Assembly: GCF_004155535.1 (NCBI RefSeq)
Contig: NZ_RYUH01000007.1
Location: 62,001-126,000 of the forward strand
Reading direction: 5' to 3'
DNA: 64,000 nt
DNA from: Bifidobacterium pseudolongum subsp. globosum
GTDB lineage: Bacteria > Actinomycetota > Actinomycetes > Actinomycetales > Bifidobacteriaceae
Part shown: piece after piece, positions 53,875 through 63,594 of the stretch
Numbering within the stretch: the stretch's first letter is position 1
Layout: each line of letters starts with the position of its first letter
Made by a program: the position numbers and the translations under genes
Notes under the pieces: generated by a model
Databases searched by the model: none
Told to the model about the DNA's origin: nothing
Seen by the model: the letters and a program-made list of their open reading frames with translations, nothing else

Positions 53875-56679
53875 ATGCACATGCACAACGCATCATCCCC
53901 ATCCATGCGCGGCCGACGCATCGCGGCCATCGCCTCCGCGGCGGCGCTCATCTGTTCGTTCGGCGCGGTTGGCGCCACCCCGGCATTCGCAGACACCTAC
54001 TCGAGCGACCTCGTGGCCACGGCTGAAGGTGCCGTGACGCGCGGCACGATTCCCGCCGGCGCGCTGAGCGTGGTGAACTTCGCGCCGAAATGGGGCGATA
54101 AGCAGGCGAACAAGGCGAGCATGCTCGCCACGATGGAGCAGGCGCATGCCAACGGCGTGAAGATGATCGTGTTCCCCGAGATGGCGCTCACCGGGTACGT
54201 CTCGTCGAGCGACCCTGACTCACCGGCATACCGCATGGCGGTCTCACAGGCGGAGACCACGGCCAGCCCCATCACACAGGAGATCGCCGCCAAAGCCAAG
54301 GAATACGGCATGTGGGTGGTGTACGGCACGCCCGAACGCATCCCCGGCGATAGCAGCCACGCGTACAATTCCGCGTTCGCGATCTCGCCCGAAGGCAAGG
54401 TCAGCAGCTACCAGAAGATCGCGCCGGTCGAAGGCGCCTGGGCCACACCCGGCACCACGCCGGTCATCCTGCAGACCGAATGGGGCCTGATGGGCTTGAG
54501 CATTTGCTACGACACCTATGCGAACCCCGAAATCGAACGGTACTATGCCGCACAGGGCGTCGGCCTGCTCGTGAACCCCACCGCCACGTCGCGCAGCTAC
54601 ACCGACATCGACGGCGATGGCGTCAAAGACGGCAAGGGGTGGGAATGGTACTACCGCAACCGCCTCGAATCCATCGCCTCGCGCGACGGCCTGGTCATCG
54701 CGAGCGCCGACCTCGTGGGACCCGACGGCTATGCGGATGAGAACGGCAAGCAACCCTATGATTTCCCCGGCGGCAGCGTGATCCTCACCGGATCGTTCGC
54801 CGGTGCCAACTACGCGGCCGGTCTCAACGAGGACGGCAGCATCGCCGTCGGCACCGAAGGCGCGCTGACGAATGCGAAGGACCTGCGCCTGAGCACGCCG
54901 TCCACCACCCAGGTGGCCAACGACTTCCACCCGGATTATTACGCCAAGTGGTACGGCGAGCTCGCCGACCGCAAGGATGCCGGTGAATCGCTCAGCTATT
55001 CGTTCGGCTCCACGGACGGCCCCAAGGTGGCCGTAGCTAATGTGAGCGGTGTGTGGGCCGACAAGGCCGCGAACACCAAGATGATGGCCAAATACGCCGA
55101 GCAGGCGCATGCCGATGGCGTCGACCTGCTCGTGTTCCCCGAAACGGTGCTCACCGGCTACGACAGCACCGACCCGAAGGGTGACGCCGACGCCCATTCG
55201 GTGAACGCGGAGGTGAACCGTGTGCTCGCGGCGAGTGACGACTACATGCAGGTGCTGCTCGCCGAAAAGGTCAAGGGCGCCGACGGAGACACGACGCGCG
55301 GCGAATCCGTGCAGCGCATGGCGCAACTGGCCAAGGACTACGGCATGTACATTGTGTTCGGCCTCGCCGAAATGCCCGACGGCGGACCGATCGTGGACGG
55401 CGGCGTGAAGAAGGTCTACAACTCCGCCGCGATCTGCTTCCCGGACGGCCACACCGAGTCGTACCAGAAGATGCACCGCGCCGGCTCCGAGGAGACGGTC
55501 TGGTCGGTTCCGGGCAACACCCCGGTCATGTTCGAGATGCCCGAGTGGACCGGCAAGGACGGCAGTGCGCTCAAAGCCGGCGTCAACATCTGCCGCGACG
55601 GCCACTTCTACCCGGAACTCGGCCGCTACTATGCGGCGAGCGGCGCGGAACTGCTCATCCACCCCACAGCGACGGGCGGCAACCCCTGGTACCGCGAAAC
55701 ACGCATCGGCAGCTACACCGACCGTGACGGCATGGCCGCGGTGACCGCGAACCTGTGGGGCCAGGACGGCTATCCGATCGACTCCGACGGCAAGCCGATC
55801 TACTCCGTGGACGCCAATGGCGAAACCGTGAGCTCGGGCAAAGACGTGGCCGGCTACAACTACTCGGGTGTGGGCCGTGACTCGTTCCGCTCCACAAGCC
55901 TCATCATCAACGCATGGGGCCGCAAGAACGGCACGTCGTTCGACTACGCGACCGGCTCGGCGCTCGACACGAGCGGTACCGGCAACGGCGCGACCGCGGA
56001 TGTCACGAAGGACTGGTACTTCGGCCAAGGCGGCTTCGACCCCGACAACCTCGAGACCCGCACCATGGACCTGAGCCGCGCCGGATTCCGCATCACGAAC
56101 TTCCAGCCGCGCCTGTACTCGCAGATGTACGACGCGCTCGCACAGCGCACCGTGCCCGGATACTCCGCCATGTACTCCACGGGTTCACCGCTCGACACTA
56201 GCGCGTTGGATGAGCCCGCCGCCAAGGCGGATGCGGCGATCGCATCGCCCTCCGAATACACGGCGGAATCGGTCGAACCGGTGCAGGAGGCCCTGTTCGA
56301 TGCGCGCTCGCTGCTCGGCAACACCACGTTCAGCGCCGAACAGCAGCCGCTCGTCGAAGCGGCGGCGGCCGAGCTGAACACGGCGCTCGCTGGACTGGAG
56401 AAGGTCGCGTCGACCCCGGCCGACCCTGCTGAACCGAATCAGACTGCGACACCGGCCGATCCTGTGGATGCGCCAGCTGGAACCCCCGCTGACCCGCAGT
56501 CGCCGTCTGGGCCGGCTGACGGCACGGTGGATGCGCCCGCAACGGCGGCCGGCGCACCGGCTATCGGTGCGCTCTCGTCGACCGGTTCGCAGATCGCATT
56601 GGTCGCGGCGCTCGCCCTCATGGGCGTGGCCGGTGGTGGTGTGCTGATCGTCGCCAAGCGCAAGGCGCACGTCGAATAG
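53875..56679 (+). CDS. Cell-surface protein with two nitrilase (CN-hydrolase) domains
   Basis: 934 residues. A signal peptide ends near residue 39 (AFA-DT). Domain 1 has the complete triad E102 (FPEMALTGY), K181 (SYQKIAPVEG) and C211 (LSICYDTYANPE). Domain 2 has E423 (FPETVLTGY), K532 (SYQKMHRAG) and C573 (VNICRDGHFYPE). A FIVAR-like helical module (about 780-845), a Pro/Ala-rich wall spacer and a sorting signal LSSTG (900-904) plus membrane helix and KRK tail follow. It should therefore be exported and sortase-anchored. It would hydrolyse amides or nitriles outside the cell; substrate unknown. Confidence 0.88.
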   Translation: MHMHNASSPSMRGRRIAAIASAAALICSFGAVGATPAFADTYSSDLVATAEGAVTRGTIPAGALSVVNFAPKWGDKQANKASMLATMEQAHANGVKMIVFPEMALTGYVSSSDPDSPAYRMAVSQAETTASPITQEIAAKAKEYGMWVVYGTPERIPGDSSHAYNSAFAISPEGKVSSYQKIAPVEGAWATPGTTPVILQTEWGLMGLSICYDTYANPEIERYYAAQGVGLLVNPTATSRSYTDIDGDGVKDGKGWEWYYRNRLESIASRDGLVIASADLVGPDGYADENGKQPYDFPGGSVILTGSFAGANYAAGLNEDGSIAVGTEGALTNAKDLRLSTPSTTQVANDFHPDYYAKWYGELADRKDAGESLSYSFGSTDGPKVAVANVSGVWADKAANTKMMAKYAEQAHADGVDLLVFPETVLTGYDSTDPKGDADAHSVNAEVNRVLAASDDYMQVLLAEKVKGADGDTTRGESVQRMAQLAKDYGMYIVFGLAEMPDGGPIVDGGVKKVYNSAAICFPDGHTESYQKMHRAGSEETVWSVPGNTPVMFEMPEWTGKDGSALKAGVNICRDGHFYPELGRYYAASGAELLIHPTATGGNPWYRETRIGSYTDRDGMAAVTANLWGQDGYPIDSDGKPIYSVDANGETVSSGKDVAGYNYSGVGRDSFRSTSLIINAWGRKNGTSFDYATGSALDTSGTGNGATADVTKDWYFGQGGFDPDNLETRTMDLSRAGFRITNFQPRLYSQMYDALAQRTVPGYSAMYSTGSPLDTSALDEPAAKADAAIASPSEYTAESVEPVQEALFDARSLLGNTTFSAEQQPLVEAAAAELNTALAGLEKVASTPADPAEPNQTATPADPVDAPAGTPADPQSPSGPADGTVDAPATAAGAPAIGALSSTGSQIALVAALALMGVAGGGVLIVAKRKAHVE

Positions 56680-56702
56680 GCACCCAACAACCTAACAACA
56701 TA

Positions 56703-56739
56703 GTGTGGGCGCGGACCGTCAGGCGGTCCGCGCCCACAC
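56703..56739. terminator. 16-bp perfect hairpin between convergent genes
   Basis: Arms 56703-56718 and 56724-56739, 5-nt loop, between the nitrilase gene (+) and a membrane-protein gene (-). No T-run. Confidence 0.7.
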
Positions 56740-56754
56740 ACGTATGGATATGGA

Positions 56755-57231
56755 TCAGACGGGGTCGGCCTTGCGCAGATGGCGGCGCAGCAGCGACCCG
56801 ATACCATACCCGATCAGTGCGCCGATCAACCCGGCACCGCAATACAAGGCAATCGCACTGTAGTCCGGCGTCGCGCACAGCTGCCAGCCGCCGGGAAGCA
56901 TGGTGCACGGGTCGCTCCCGGCATCCGCGCCAGGGTTGAGCAGCATCGTCATCGAGCCGATGAGCAAAAACTCCACAACCACACCGGCGATGCCGATCCA
57001 GTAGGCGTGCACGCTGCCCGAGGCGCCGGTCGCCGTGGCGGCGAGCATCATGAGCGGGTAGACGAACAGCAACGCGGCCCCGGAGGCAAAGCCGTATTCG
57101 TCGGTGCAGCGGACCACCAGCACGAGCACAGTGGCGATGGCGAAAATGATCCACCCGACCATCATGAGCATGCGTTCCATCTTGGTGTCGCGTGCGGGCG
57201 CAGGCGGGGGAGTGGTTGTGCGCTGTGACAT
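56755..57231 (-). CDS. Four-helix membrane protein, function unknown
   Basis: 158 residues. Hydrophobic helices near 19-41, 48-70, 77-97 and 125-147. Three cysteines (one in RCTDEYG, two between helices 3 and 4) might form a disulfide. Basic tail LLRRHLRKADPV. AAAGGG precedes the ATG. No family recognised. Confidence 0.75.
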   Translation of the reverse strand: MSQRTTTPPPAPARDTKMERMLMMVGWIIFAIATVLVLVVRCTDEYGFASGAALLFVYPLMMLAATATGASGSVHAYWIGIAGVVVEFLLIGSMTMLLNPGADAGSDPCTMLPGGWQLCATPDYSAIALYCGAGLIGALIGYGIGSLLRRHLRKADPV

Positions 57232-57367
57232 CGTCGTCCCTTTCGCTCAGGTTGTGTGCGGTAGCGTCCATTGTACGCAGCCGCCGTGTGCCCGCGCGGG
57301 ATTCGCACGCATGGCGGTGGCCGATTAGGATGGCCCATAGAACACGCACGGAAAGGCGGCGCACACC

Positions 57368-58984
57368 ATGAGCACCACGGACATCACACCCGAAGACGAA
57401 CACGCGGCCATGGCCACCATGGTCCTCATGCAGACGATCATCTACGGCGAGGCGATCGGAGACGCGCTCGGTGTGCCGTACGAGTTCCGCGAGCGCGGCG
57501 CATTCACCTGCACCGGCATGGTGGGCGGCGGCGCGCACCGGCAGCCCGCCGGCACGTATTCCGACGACACCGCGCTCATGCTCGCCACACTCGACTCACT
57601 GCTCTCGTGCGACGGCACCGTGAACGAAGACGACATGCGCGTGCGCTTCCTGGCGTGGCTCGACGACGGCAAATACAGCGCCGACGGCACGGTCTTCGAC
57701 GTCGGCGGTGCCACCCAACGCGCATTGCGCGCCGGCCACGGCATGAGCGGCGAGCGCGACAACGGCAACGGTTCGCTCATGCGCATCGTGCCGTGCGCGC
57801 TGTTCGACCTGTCTGACAGCGACATCCGCCGGGCGAGCGCAGTCACCCACGCGCACCCAATCAGCATGGACGCATGCGTGACCCTGGTGCACATCGCCCG
57901 CGAACTGATCGACATGGTGGATGTGCGCGAGGCGCTCGCCCACAACGGATTCGACGGCCTGTGGCGCAAGGGCCGGAACGAGATCGAATCCGACGGGTTC
58001 GTGCTGCACACGCTCGAAGCCGCGCTGTGGTGCCTGTGCACCACGCAGTCGTACGCCGATTGCGTGCTGGAAGCGGTCAATCTGGGTTCCGACACCGACA
58101 CGACCGCGGCAGTCGCCGGTGCGCTCGCCGCCATCGTCTACGGATTCGAAGACGAGGGCGAGCCTGGTGGCATCCCCGAGGAGTGGATGGACGCGCTGCG
58201 CGGTCAGGAGCAGTTCCTCGACGTGATCCTGGGCGGTCCGGAGGATGTGGAGACCGACCCGAACGGCACATATGGCGATGATCCGCTGTCCGGCGAACGC
58301 ATGCCGCTCGACTTGGACGGCGACCGGCTTGTCGCATCCACTTCGAGTGCTGGGCTCGGCCTGTTCGACGATGCGCGCGATTTGTGCTCACAGGCCGCCA
58401 TGATGAGCGACGAGGAGACACGTGCGCACAGCTTCGCCCAAGCCGCGGAAACGCTTGTCAAGGCATACCAAGTCGGCGTATTCGAAGCAGCACAGGTGCT
58501 GGGCATACTGTATTACGAACGCCATGTGCAGGCTGCGGACGCCGACGCGCAGGCGTTCCTGTGGTTCGGACGCGGCTGTGAGCATGGCCTGGCTGACTGC
58601 GCGTGCTATCTGGGTGATATGCTGCGTGACGGCCGCGGGCCCGACCACGAGCCGGATGCGCAAGCCGCCTTGGACTATTACAATCTGGCGTTCGACCTTG
58701 CGCAAGAGCGTTTCGACTTGGACGATCTTGACGATCTGGCGTCATTCGCCATCATCGCGCTGCGCTTGGGTGAAAGCTACGAGCGCCGTGTGCAGGATGG
58801 ACCGGACAGTGCGCAGGCAGGGGATTTCGCATTCATGCATTATGCCATGGCCGCCACCATCGCCGAGCGCGTGGCGCGCTTGGGCGCGCGTGCCCTGGGC
58901 AAGGAGCTGCGCCTCGCCCAAGACGGCGTGGAGCGCATGCGCCCGTATGCCAGCCCGGAATCACTCGAACACGAACGCATGTGA
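57368..58984 (+). CDS. ADP-ribosylglycohydrolase with Sel1-like C-terminal half (paralogue 2)
   Basis: 538 residues. The ARH domain (about 15-275) has the metal motifs SDDT (65-68) and GSDTDTTAAVAGALA (240-254). A Sel1/TPR-like tail (about 370-510) includes AAQVLGILYYERHVQAADADAQA and CYLGDMLRDGRGPDHEPDAQAA. Its motifs and layout match paralogue 1 at 45.9-47.5 kb throughout. It is followed after 3 nt by a HAD protein, so the two form an operon. A weak GGAAAGG lies upstream of the ATG. Confidence 0.9.
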   Translation: MSTTDITPEDEHAAMATMVLMQTIIYGEAIGDALGVPYEFRERGAFTCTGMVGGGAHRQPAGTYSDDTALMLATLDSLLSCDGTVNEDDMRVRFLAWLDDGKYSADGTVFDVGGATQRALRAGHGMSGERDNGNGSLMRIVPCALFDLSDSDIRRASAVTHAHPISMDACVTLVHIARELIDMVDVREALAHNGFDGLWRKGRNEIESDGFVLHTLEAALWCLCTTQSYADCVLEAVNLGSDTDTTAAVAGALAAIVYGFEDEGEPGGIPEEWMDALRGQEQFLDVILGGPEDVETDPNGTYGDDPLSGERMPLDLDGDRLVASTSSAGLGLFDDARDLCSQAAMMSDEETRAHSFAQAAETLVKAYQVGVFEAAQVLGILYYERHVQAADADAQAFLWFGRGCEHGLADCACYLGDMLRDGRGPDHEPDAQAALDYYNLAFDLAQERFDLDDLDDLASFAIIALRLGESYERRVQDGPDSAQAGDFAFMHYAMAATIAERVARLGARALGKELRLAQDGVERMRPYASPESLEHERM

Positions 58985-58987
58985 GCC

Positions 58988-59617
58988 ATGGCACGTGCAA
59001 TCGTCTACACCGATTTCGACGGTGTGCTCAACGCGTTTCCAGAGGCCGAACCCACGCCCAGCGACCTCTATTCGCCCGAACGCGCATTCCGGTTGGACGG
59101 TGATGCGACCGTGCATGTGGGCAGTGGCGCCGCCTACCGCATACGCTGGTCGAGCGAACTCACCGACGCCTTGCATGAGCTCGCATGCACAGGCGCGATT
59201 GAGCTGCAGTGGTTGTCCACATGGCAGCCGTACACGGCGCTGCTCAATGAACGGCTCGGTTGGAACGCGCAGATCATCGGCACGGTGCAATGGTACGACC
59301 CGATCACCTATACCGGGTTGCGCGACGGCAAATACCGCGCCGTCGCACGCCGTGTGGAAGTGGAAGCGGACGGAGGCGACCCCGCGCCGATCGTCTGGAT
59401 TGACGATGAGGAATGCACACGCACGCGGTGTGACGAGCTGCGTGCGTCGGCGCCGGTCGCACCCGTGCTCATGGTGCGGCCGGACAGCCGCATCGGCATC
59501 TCCCGGCGGCAGTGGGCGCTCATCTGCGCGTTCATCGCGAATCCGCGCGCGTTCGACGACGTGACGCTCGACGTCGAGCCGACACTGCGCGAGCACGAAG
59601 GCCACATGGGCTACTGA
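58988..59617 (+). CDS. HAD-fold protein of the RNA-repair type
   Basis: 209 residues. HAD motif I is VYTDFDGVLN with D9 and D11, motif II is LSTW, and the C-terminal acidic motif is WIDDEE. This matches the HAD domain found in multi-domain RNA-repair proteins and in small stand-alone phosphatases. It starts 3 nt after the ADP-ribosylglycohydrolase stop, so the pair is surely cotranscribed. A joint role in reversing a nucleic-acid modification is a context-based guess. Confidence 0.75.
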   Translation: MARAIVYTDFDGVLNAFPEAEPTPSDLYSPERAFRLDGDATVHVGSGAAYRIRWSSELTDALHELACTGAIELQWLSTWQPYTALLNERLGWNAQIIGTVQWYDPITYTGLRDGKYRAVARRVEVEADGGDPAPIVWIDDEECTRTRCDELRASAPVAPVLMVRPDSRIGISRRQWALICAFIANPRAFDDVTLDVEPTLREHEGHMGY

Positions 59618-59702
59618 TGCGCGTTTGCGCGGAAGGGCATGGATTTGCAAAACCATTGCGCATATTTGCGGTCCAGATGGCGGTGGTGCGGCGGATCGCA
59701 TC

Positions 59703-59708
59703 TATAAT
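59703..59708 (+). promoter_or_regulatory. Consensus -10 box (TATAAT) of the cutinase-like gene
   Basis: Exact TATAAT, 39 nt before the GTG start. No good -35 is seen at 17 nt. Confidence 0.5.
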
Positions 59709-59747
59709 GCATGGGCAAGGCAACGGCAGAGAGAAGGAGCGCACACC

Positions 59748-60641
59748 GTGAGCACACACCGCACTTGGGCCGTCAGGGCAGCCGCCGCCGTAGTGGCGTT
59801 CCTGCTGACCGGGGCGTTAGCGGCATGTGGATCGGCTTCTGCACAAGACGATGAACCCCACGCCCAGGAAGCCGCATCGTCCCAGTCCCCGGTGGCGGGT
59901 GATTCGGGCGATGCGCCCGCCGAAACGCAGGGAGAGGAGCAGTCGCTTGCTGCGACGCTGCTGTTCAACGGGCCAAGCCACACGGATACGGCCGCACCCG
60001 GCGCATGGGGCGAATCGGGGTGTGATGCGCAGAAGCAGGCGCGCATCATCGTGGTACGCGGCACCGAGGAGCCGGCGGGGCAGTCGTTGATGAGCCCATT
60101 GACGAGCCGCATCGCCGCCGAACTCGGCGATCATGCGCAGGTCAGCGATCTGGACTACCCGGCGTCGTGGGAATCGGGCAGTGAGGCGGCCGGCGTCAAC
60201 CGGCTCATCGCCGTGCTCAACGCGCAGAGCGCGCAGTGCTCGGCCATGCGCACCGTGCTCCTCGGGTATTCGCAAGGCGCGATGGTTGTCGGGGACGCGC
60301 TCAGCGCGCCGGACACGCGGTTCAACGAAGACAACGGGTATGAGCTCTCCCCAGTGGCGCGCGGGCACATCGTGGCGGTGGAATTGTATGGCGACCCGCG
60401 GTTCAGCGCCGCCGCCTCATACAATTCCGGGGATTTCGACCGCGCGGTCGACGGCATCCTCGGGGCAAGGGGAGCGGAGGATTTCGGTGAGATCGCCGAC
60501 CGCACCGTCAGCTTCTGCACGGCGCGTGACTTCGCGTGCCAAGTGGGCGGCGACACCGAACCGCACGGCAGCTATGCCACGAACGGCATGCTCGACGAAG
60601 GCATGAAATACGCAGTGGACCGCGTGAAGGCCACATTCTAG
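59748..60641 (+). CDS. Cutinase-family lipoprotein (serine hydrolase)
   Basis: 297 residues. The signal peptide ends in the lipobox LAAC, Cys27. A Ser/Ala/Glu-rich linker of about 50 residues precedes an alpha/beta-hydrolase of the actinobacterial cutinase family, with nucleophile in [14 protein letters not shown]. Catalytic Asp and His lie near ARDFACQ and EPHGSY, flanked by the usual cysteines. Such enzymes cleave esters at or outside the cell envelope. AGAAGGAG precedes the GTG. Confidence 0.88.
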   Translation: MSTHRTWAVRAAAAVVAFLLTGALAACGSASAQDDEPHAQEAASSQSPVAGDSGDAPAETQGEEQSLAATLLFNGPSHTDTAAPGAWGESGCDAQKQARIIVVRGTEEPAGQSLMSPLTSRIAAELGDHAQVSDLDYPASWESGSEAAGVNRLIAVLNAQSAQCSAMRTVLLGYSQGAMVVGDALSAPDTRFNEDNGYELSPVARGHIVAVELYGDPRFSAAASYNSGDFDRAVDGILGARGAEDFGEIADRTVSFCTARDFACQVGGDTEPHGSYATNGMLDEGMKYAVDRVKATF

Positions 60642-60711
60642 AATCGGCCCGCGGCGCCGCCCTATACTGGACGGAGCCAGCCGCGCGCCCAAGTGTACAC
60701 AGGAGGGGACC

Positions 60712-62067
60712 ATGCAGCACAACATCACATGTCCGCATTGCGGGGAGGCGTTCACCATCGACGAAGCGGGATATGCGGATATTGTGCAGCAGGTGCGCAA
60801 CGCGGAGTTCGAGCGCGAACTCAAGGACCGCGAAAAGCTCATCGAAGAAGACAAGCGCAAAGCGGTCGAACTCGCCGAGGCCAAGGCCGCGGGCGAACTG
60901 CAGCAGGCGGTCGCGCAGAAAGAGGCGCAGATCGCGCAGCTGCAGGCACAGCTCGACACGACCGACTTGCGACAGCAGATGGCGGTGGAGCAGGCGCGCG
61001 TCAGTGCGGGCAAAGAGCAGGAGTCGCTGCGCGCGCAACTCGAACAGGCCAAGCGCGACCGCGAGCATGACGCCGAGCTCGCCGAGGCGCGGCTCGCGGC
61101 GCAATTGCAGCAGTCTGTGGCGGAAAAAGACGCGCAGATCACGCAATTGCAGACCAAACTCGACCGCGCGCAGCTCGAAAAGGACCTGGAGAGCAAATCG
61201 CTCAAGGAACGCTACGAGATGCAGTTGCGCGACCGCGACGACGAGATCGAACGCATGAAGGACTTCAAGGCGCGCCTTTCCACGAAGATGGTGGGCGAAT
61301 CGCTTGAGCAGCACTGCCAGAACGAGTTCAACTCGATGCGCATGGGCGCCTTCCCCAATGCGTATTTCGAGAAGGACAACGACGCGCGCACCGGCAGCAA
61401 AGGCGACTTCATCTTCCGTGACTACGACCGGCCGGAAGGTGAGGAGGAGCGCACCGAAGTCATCTCGATCATGTTCGAGATGAAGAACGAGAACGAGACG
61501 ACCGCCACCAAACACAAGAACGAGGACTTCTTCAAGGAGCTCGACAAGGACAGGCGTGAAAAAGGCTGCGAATACGCGGTGCTCGTCTCGATGCTCGAAG
61601 CGGACAGCGACCTGTACAACCAAGGCATTGTGGACGTCTCGTACCGCTACCCGAAGATGTATGTGATCCGCCCGCAGTTCTTCATCCAGATGATCACGCT
61701 GCTGCGCAACGCGGCGCTGAACTCGCTGCAATACAAGCTGCAGTTGGAAGAGATGCGCATGCAGAACATCGACATCACGCATTTCGAAGACAGGCTCAAC
61801 GAGTTCAAGAGCGGGTTCGAACGCAACTACGACTTGGCCTCCCGCAAATTCCAGACCGTGATCGACGAGATCGACAAGTCGATCGACCACCTGCAGAAGA
61901 CCAAGCAGGCGTTGATCGGCTCGGAGAACAACCTGCGAATCGCCAACAACAAGGTGCAGGACATCACCGTGCGCAAACTGACGTACAAGAACCCCACGAT
62001 GCAGCAGAAATTCAAGGAGGCGCGCGAGGCGAAGGCACTGGAGGGCGGCGAGGTGAGCGGCGACTGA
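60712..62067 (+). CDS. DUF2130 protein: zinc ribbon, coiled coil and PD-(D/E)xK-like domain
   Basis: 451 residues. CPHCG (7-11) begins a half zinc ribbon. A coiled coil of about 160 residues follows ([21 protein letters not shown]...). The C-terminal half is DUF2130, with G-D-FIFRD and then FEMKNE, which fits a PD-(D/E)xK nuclease fold. Conserved in many bacteria but with no established function; a DNA-processing role is likely by fold. GGAGGGG precedes the ATG and TATACT lies at 60663-60668. Confidence 0.88.
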   Translation: MQHNITCPHCGEAFTIDEAGYADIVQQVRNAEFERELKDREKLIEEDKRKAVELAEAKAAGELQQAVAQKEAQIAQLQAQLDTTDLRQQMAVEQARVSAGKEQESLRAQLEQAKRDREHDAELAEARLAAQLQQSVAEKDAQITQLQTKLDRAQLEKDLESKSLKERYEMQLRDRDDEIERMKDFKARLSTKMVGESLEQHCQNEFNSMRMGAFPNAYFEKDNDARTGSKGDFIFRDYDRPEGEEERTEVISIMFEMKNENETTATKHKNEDFFKELDKDRREKGCEYAVLVSMLEADSDLYNQGIVDVSYRYPKMYVIRPQFFIQMITLLRNAALNSLQYKLQLEEMRMQNIDITHFEDRLNEFKSGFERNYDLASRKFQTVIDEIDKSIDHLQKTKQALIGSENNLRIANNKVQDITVRKLTYKNPTMQQKFKEAREAKALEGGEVSGD

Positions 62068-62182
62068 CCGGGGGCTGAGCACATGCCGGCGTGTCGCATG
62101 GGCGCCGGCGTGCCGGGCTGGCTAGACTGGGCAGCAGTCGTTCCAGTGAAGCAACGACCCGGTTCCCAAAAGGAGTGCAGAC

Positions 62183-63334
62183 ATGGTCTACCGTATGATT
62201 TTCAACCAAACCGCGTATTTTGGCAGGGGTGCGATCAAGGAGATCCCGACCGAGGCGAAGGCGCGCGGATTCACGAAGGCGTTCATTGTCACCGATCCCG
62301 TGCTCGTGGAGAACGGCACGGTGAAGAAAGTGACCGATGTGCTCGACGAGGCGCAGATCCCCTACGAGATCTTCGACGATGTGCAGCCGAACCCACCGGT
62401 CGAGAACATCCAGCACGGTGTTGAGGAGTTCAAGAAGTCGGGCGCCGACTTCCTCATCGGCCTCGGCGGCGGCAGCCCGCAAGACACATGCAAGGGCATT
62501 GGCATTGTGGTGGCGAACCCTGAGTTCTCCGACGTGCTCTCGCTTGAAGGCGTGGCCGCCACCAAGAACCCGAGCGTGCCGATCTTCGGCGTGCCGACGA
62601 CCGCCGGCACTGCTTCGGAGACCACGATCAACTACGTGATCACCGACACGAAGAACAAGCGCAAGTTCGTGGCCGTCGACCCGCACGACATCCCGGTCGT
62701 GGCGTTCGTGGACCCGGACCTGACCGACGGCATGCCGCGAGGCCTCAAGGTGGCCACGGGTCTCGACGCCCTGACGCACGCCATCGAAAGCGTGATCACG
62801 CCGGGCGCATGGAACCTCTCCGATGCGCTGTCGATGCAGACGATCCGCATGATCGCCCAGAACCTAGCGAAGAGCGTGGAGGGTGACAAAGACGCGGGTG
62901 AACAGATGGCCTATGCCTCCTACATCACCGGCATGTCGTATTCGAATGTGGGCTTGGGCCTTGTGCACGGCATGGCGCATCCGCTCGGTGGCCGCCTCGG
63001 TGTGGCGCATGGCGTGGCCAACGGCATCCTGCTTGCGCCGGTCATGGAGTACAACAAGGACTATTCGGGCGAGAAGTACCGCGACATCGCCGATGCGTTC
63101 GGTGTCGAGGACGCCTACACCGGAGACCTGGAGCATGTGCGCGACGAGGCCGTGCAGGCCGTCGCCCAGCTCACCCGGGATTTGGGCAACCCGACGACGA
63201 TCAGCGAAGTGGGCGCCACCGAAGAGGACCTTGAGCCGCTTGCCGCGGACGCGTTCGCCGACGTGTGCACGCCGGGCAATCCCCGCAAGGCCACGCAGGA
63301 GGATATCCTGGAGATCTACCGCAGCCTGATGTAA
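62183..63334 (+). CDS. fucO: Lactaldehyde reductase / iron-containing alcohol dehydrogenase
   Basis: 383 residues, group III alcohol dehydrogenase. The NAD motif GLGGGSPQDTCKGI and the iron-binding stretch HAIESVITPG, LVHGMAHPLGG and VAHGVANG are as in FucO. It reduces lactaldehyde from fucose or rhamnose breakdown to 1,2-propanediol, a known bifidobacterial end product. AAAAGGAG precedes the ATG. A strong terminator follows. Confidence 0.93.
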   Translation: MVYRMIFNQTAYFGRGAIKEIPTEAKARGFTKAFIVTDPVLVENGTVKKVTDVLDEAQIPYEIFDDVQPNPPVENIQHGVEEFKKSGADFLIGLGGGSPQDTCKGIGIVVANPEFSDVLSLEGVAATKNPSVPIFGVPTTAGTASETTINYVITDTKNKRKFVAVDPHDIPVVAFVDPDLTDGMPRGLKVATGLDALTHAIESVITPGAWNLSDALSMQTIRMIAQNLAKSVEGDKDAGEQMAYASYITGMSYSNVGLGLVHGMAHPLGGRLGVAHGVANGILLAPVMEYNKDYSGEKYRDIADAFGVEDAYTGDLEHVRDEAVQAVAQLTRDLGNPTTISEVGATEEDLEPLAADAFADVCTPGNPRKATQEDILEIYRSLM

Positions 63335-63357
63335 GGCGTTGCATTGGCGCTGTGATT

Positions 63358-63403
63358 GGTGCCGCCGCTGTGGGTGCAGACCTGCAGCGGCGGCACCGTT
63401 TTT
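63358..63403 (+). terminator. Rho-independent terminator after fucO
   Basis: 13-bp stem GGTGCCGCCGCTG (63358-63370) with 63385-63397, then GTTTTT. Confidence 0.9.
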
Positions 63404-63594
63404 GTATGTGGCATCAAGCGCATGCCGGCATGGCGGTGTTCCGCGCGCAGGGGGCAGCGTAACACGCCATTAATCTGCATGCCGGTTTTCTTTACGGCCT
63501 TGTAACCGTGGGCGGGCGAGTGGAAACGCCGCAACGCGCAGAATCGAGATAACCCGCACGGCAGAGGCGGCGGCATCGAGGAAACGAGGTCATC

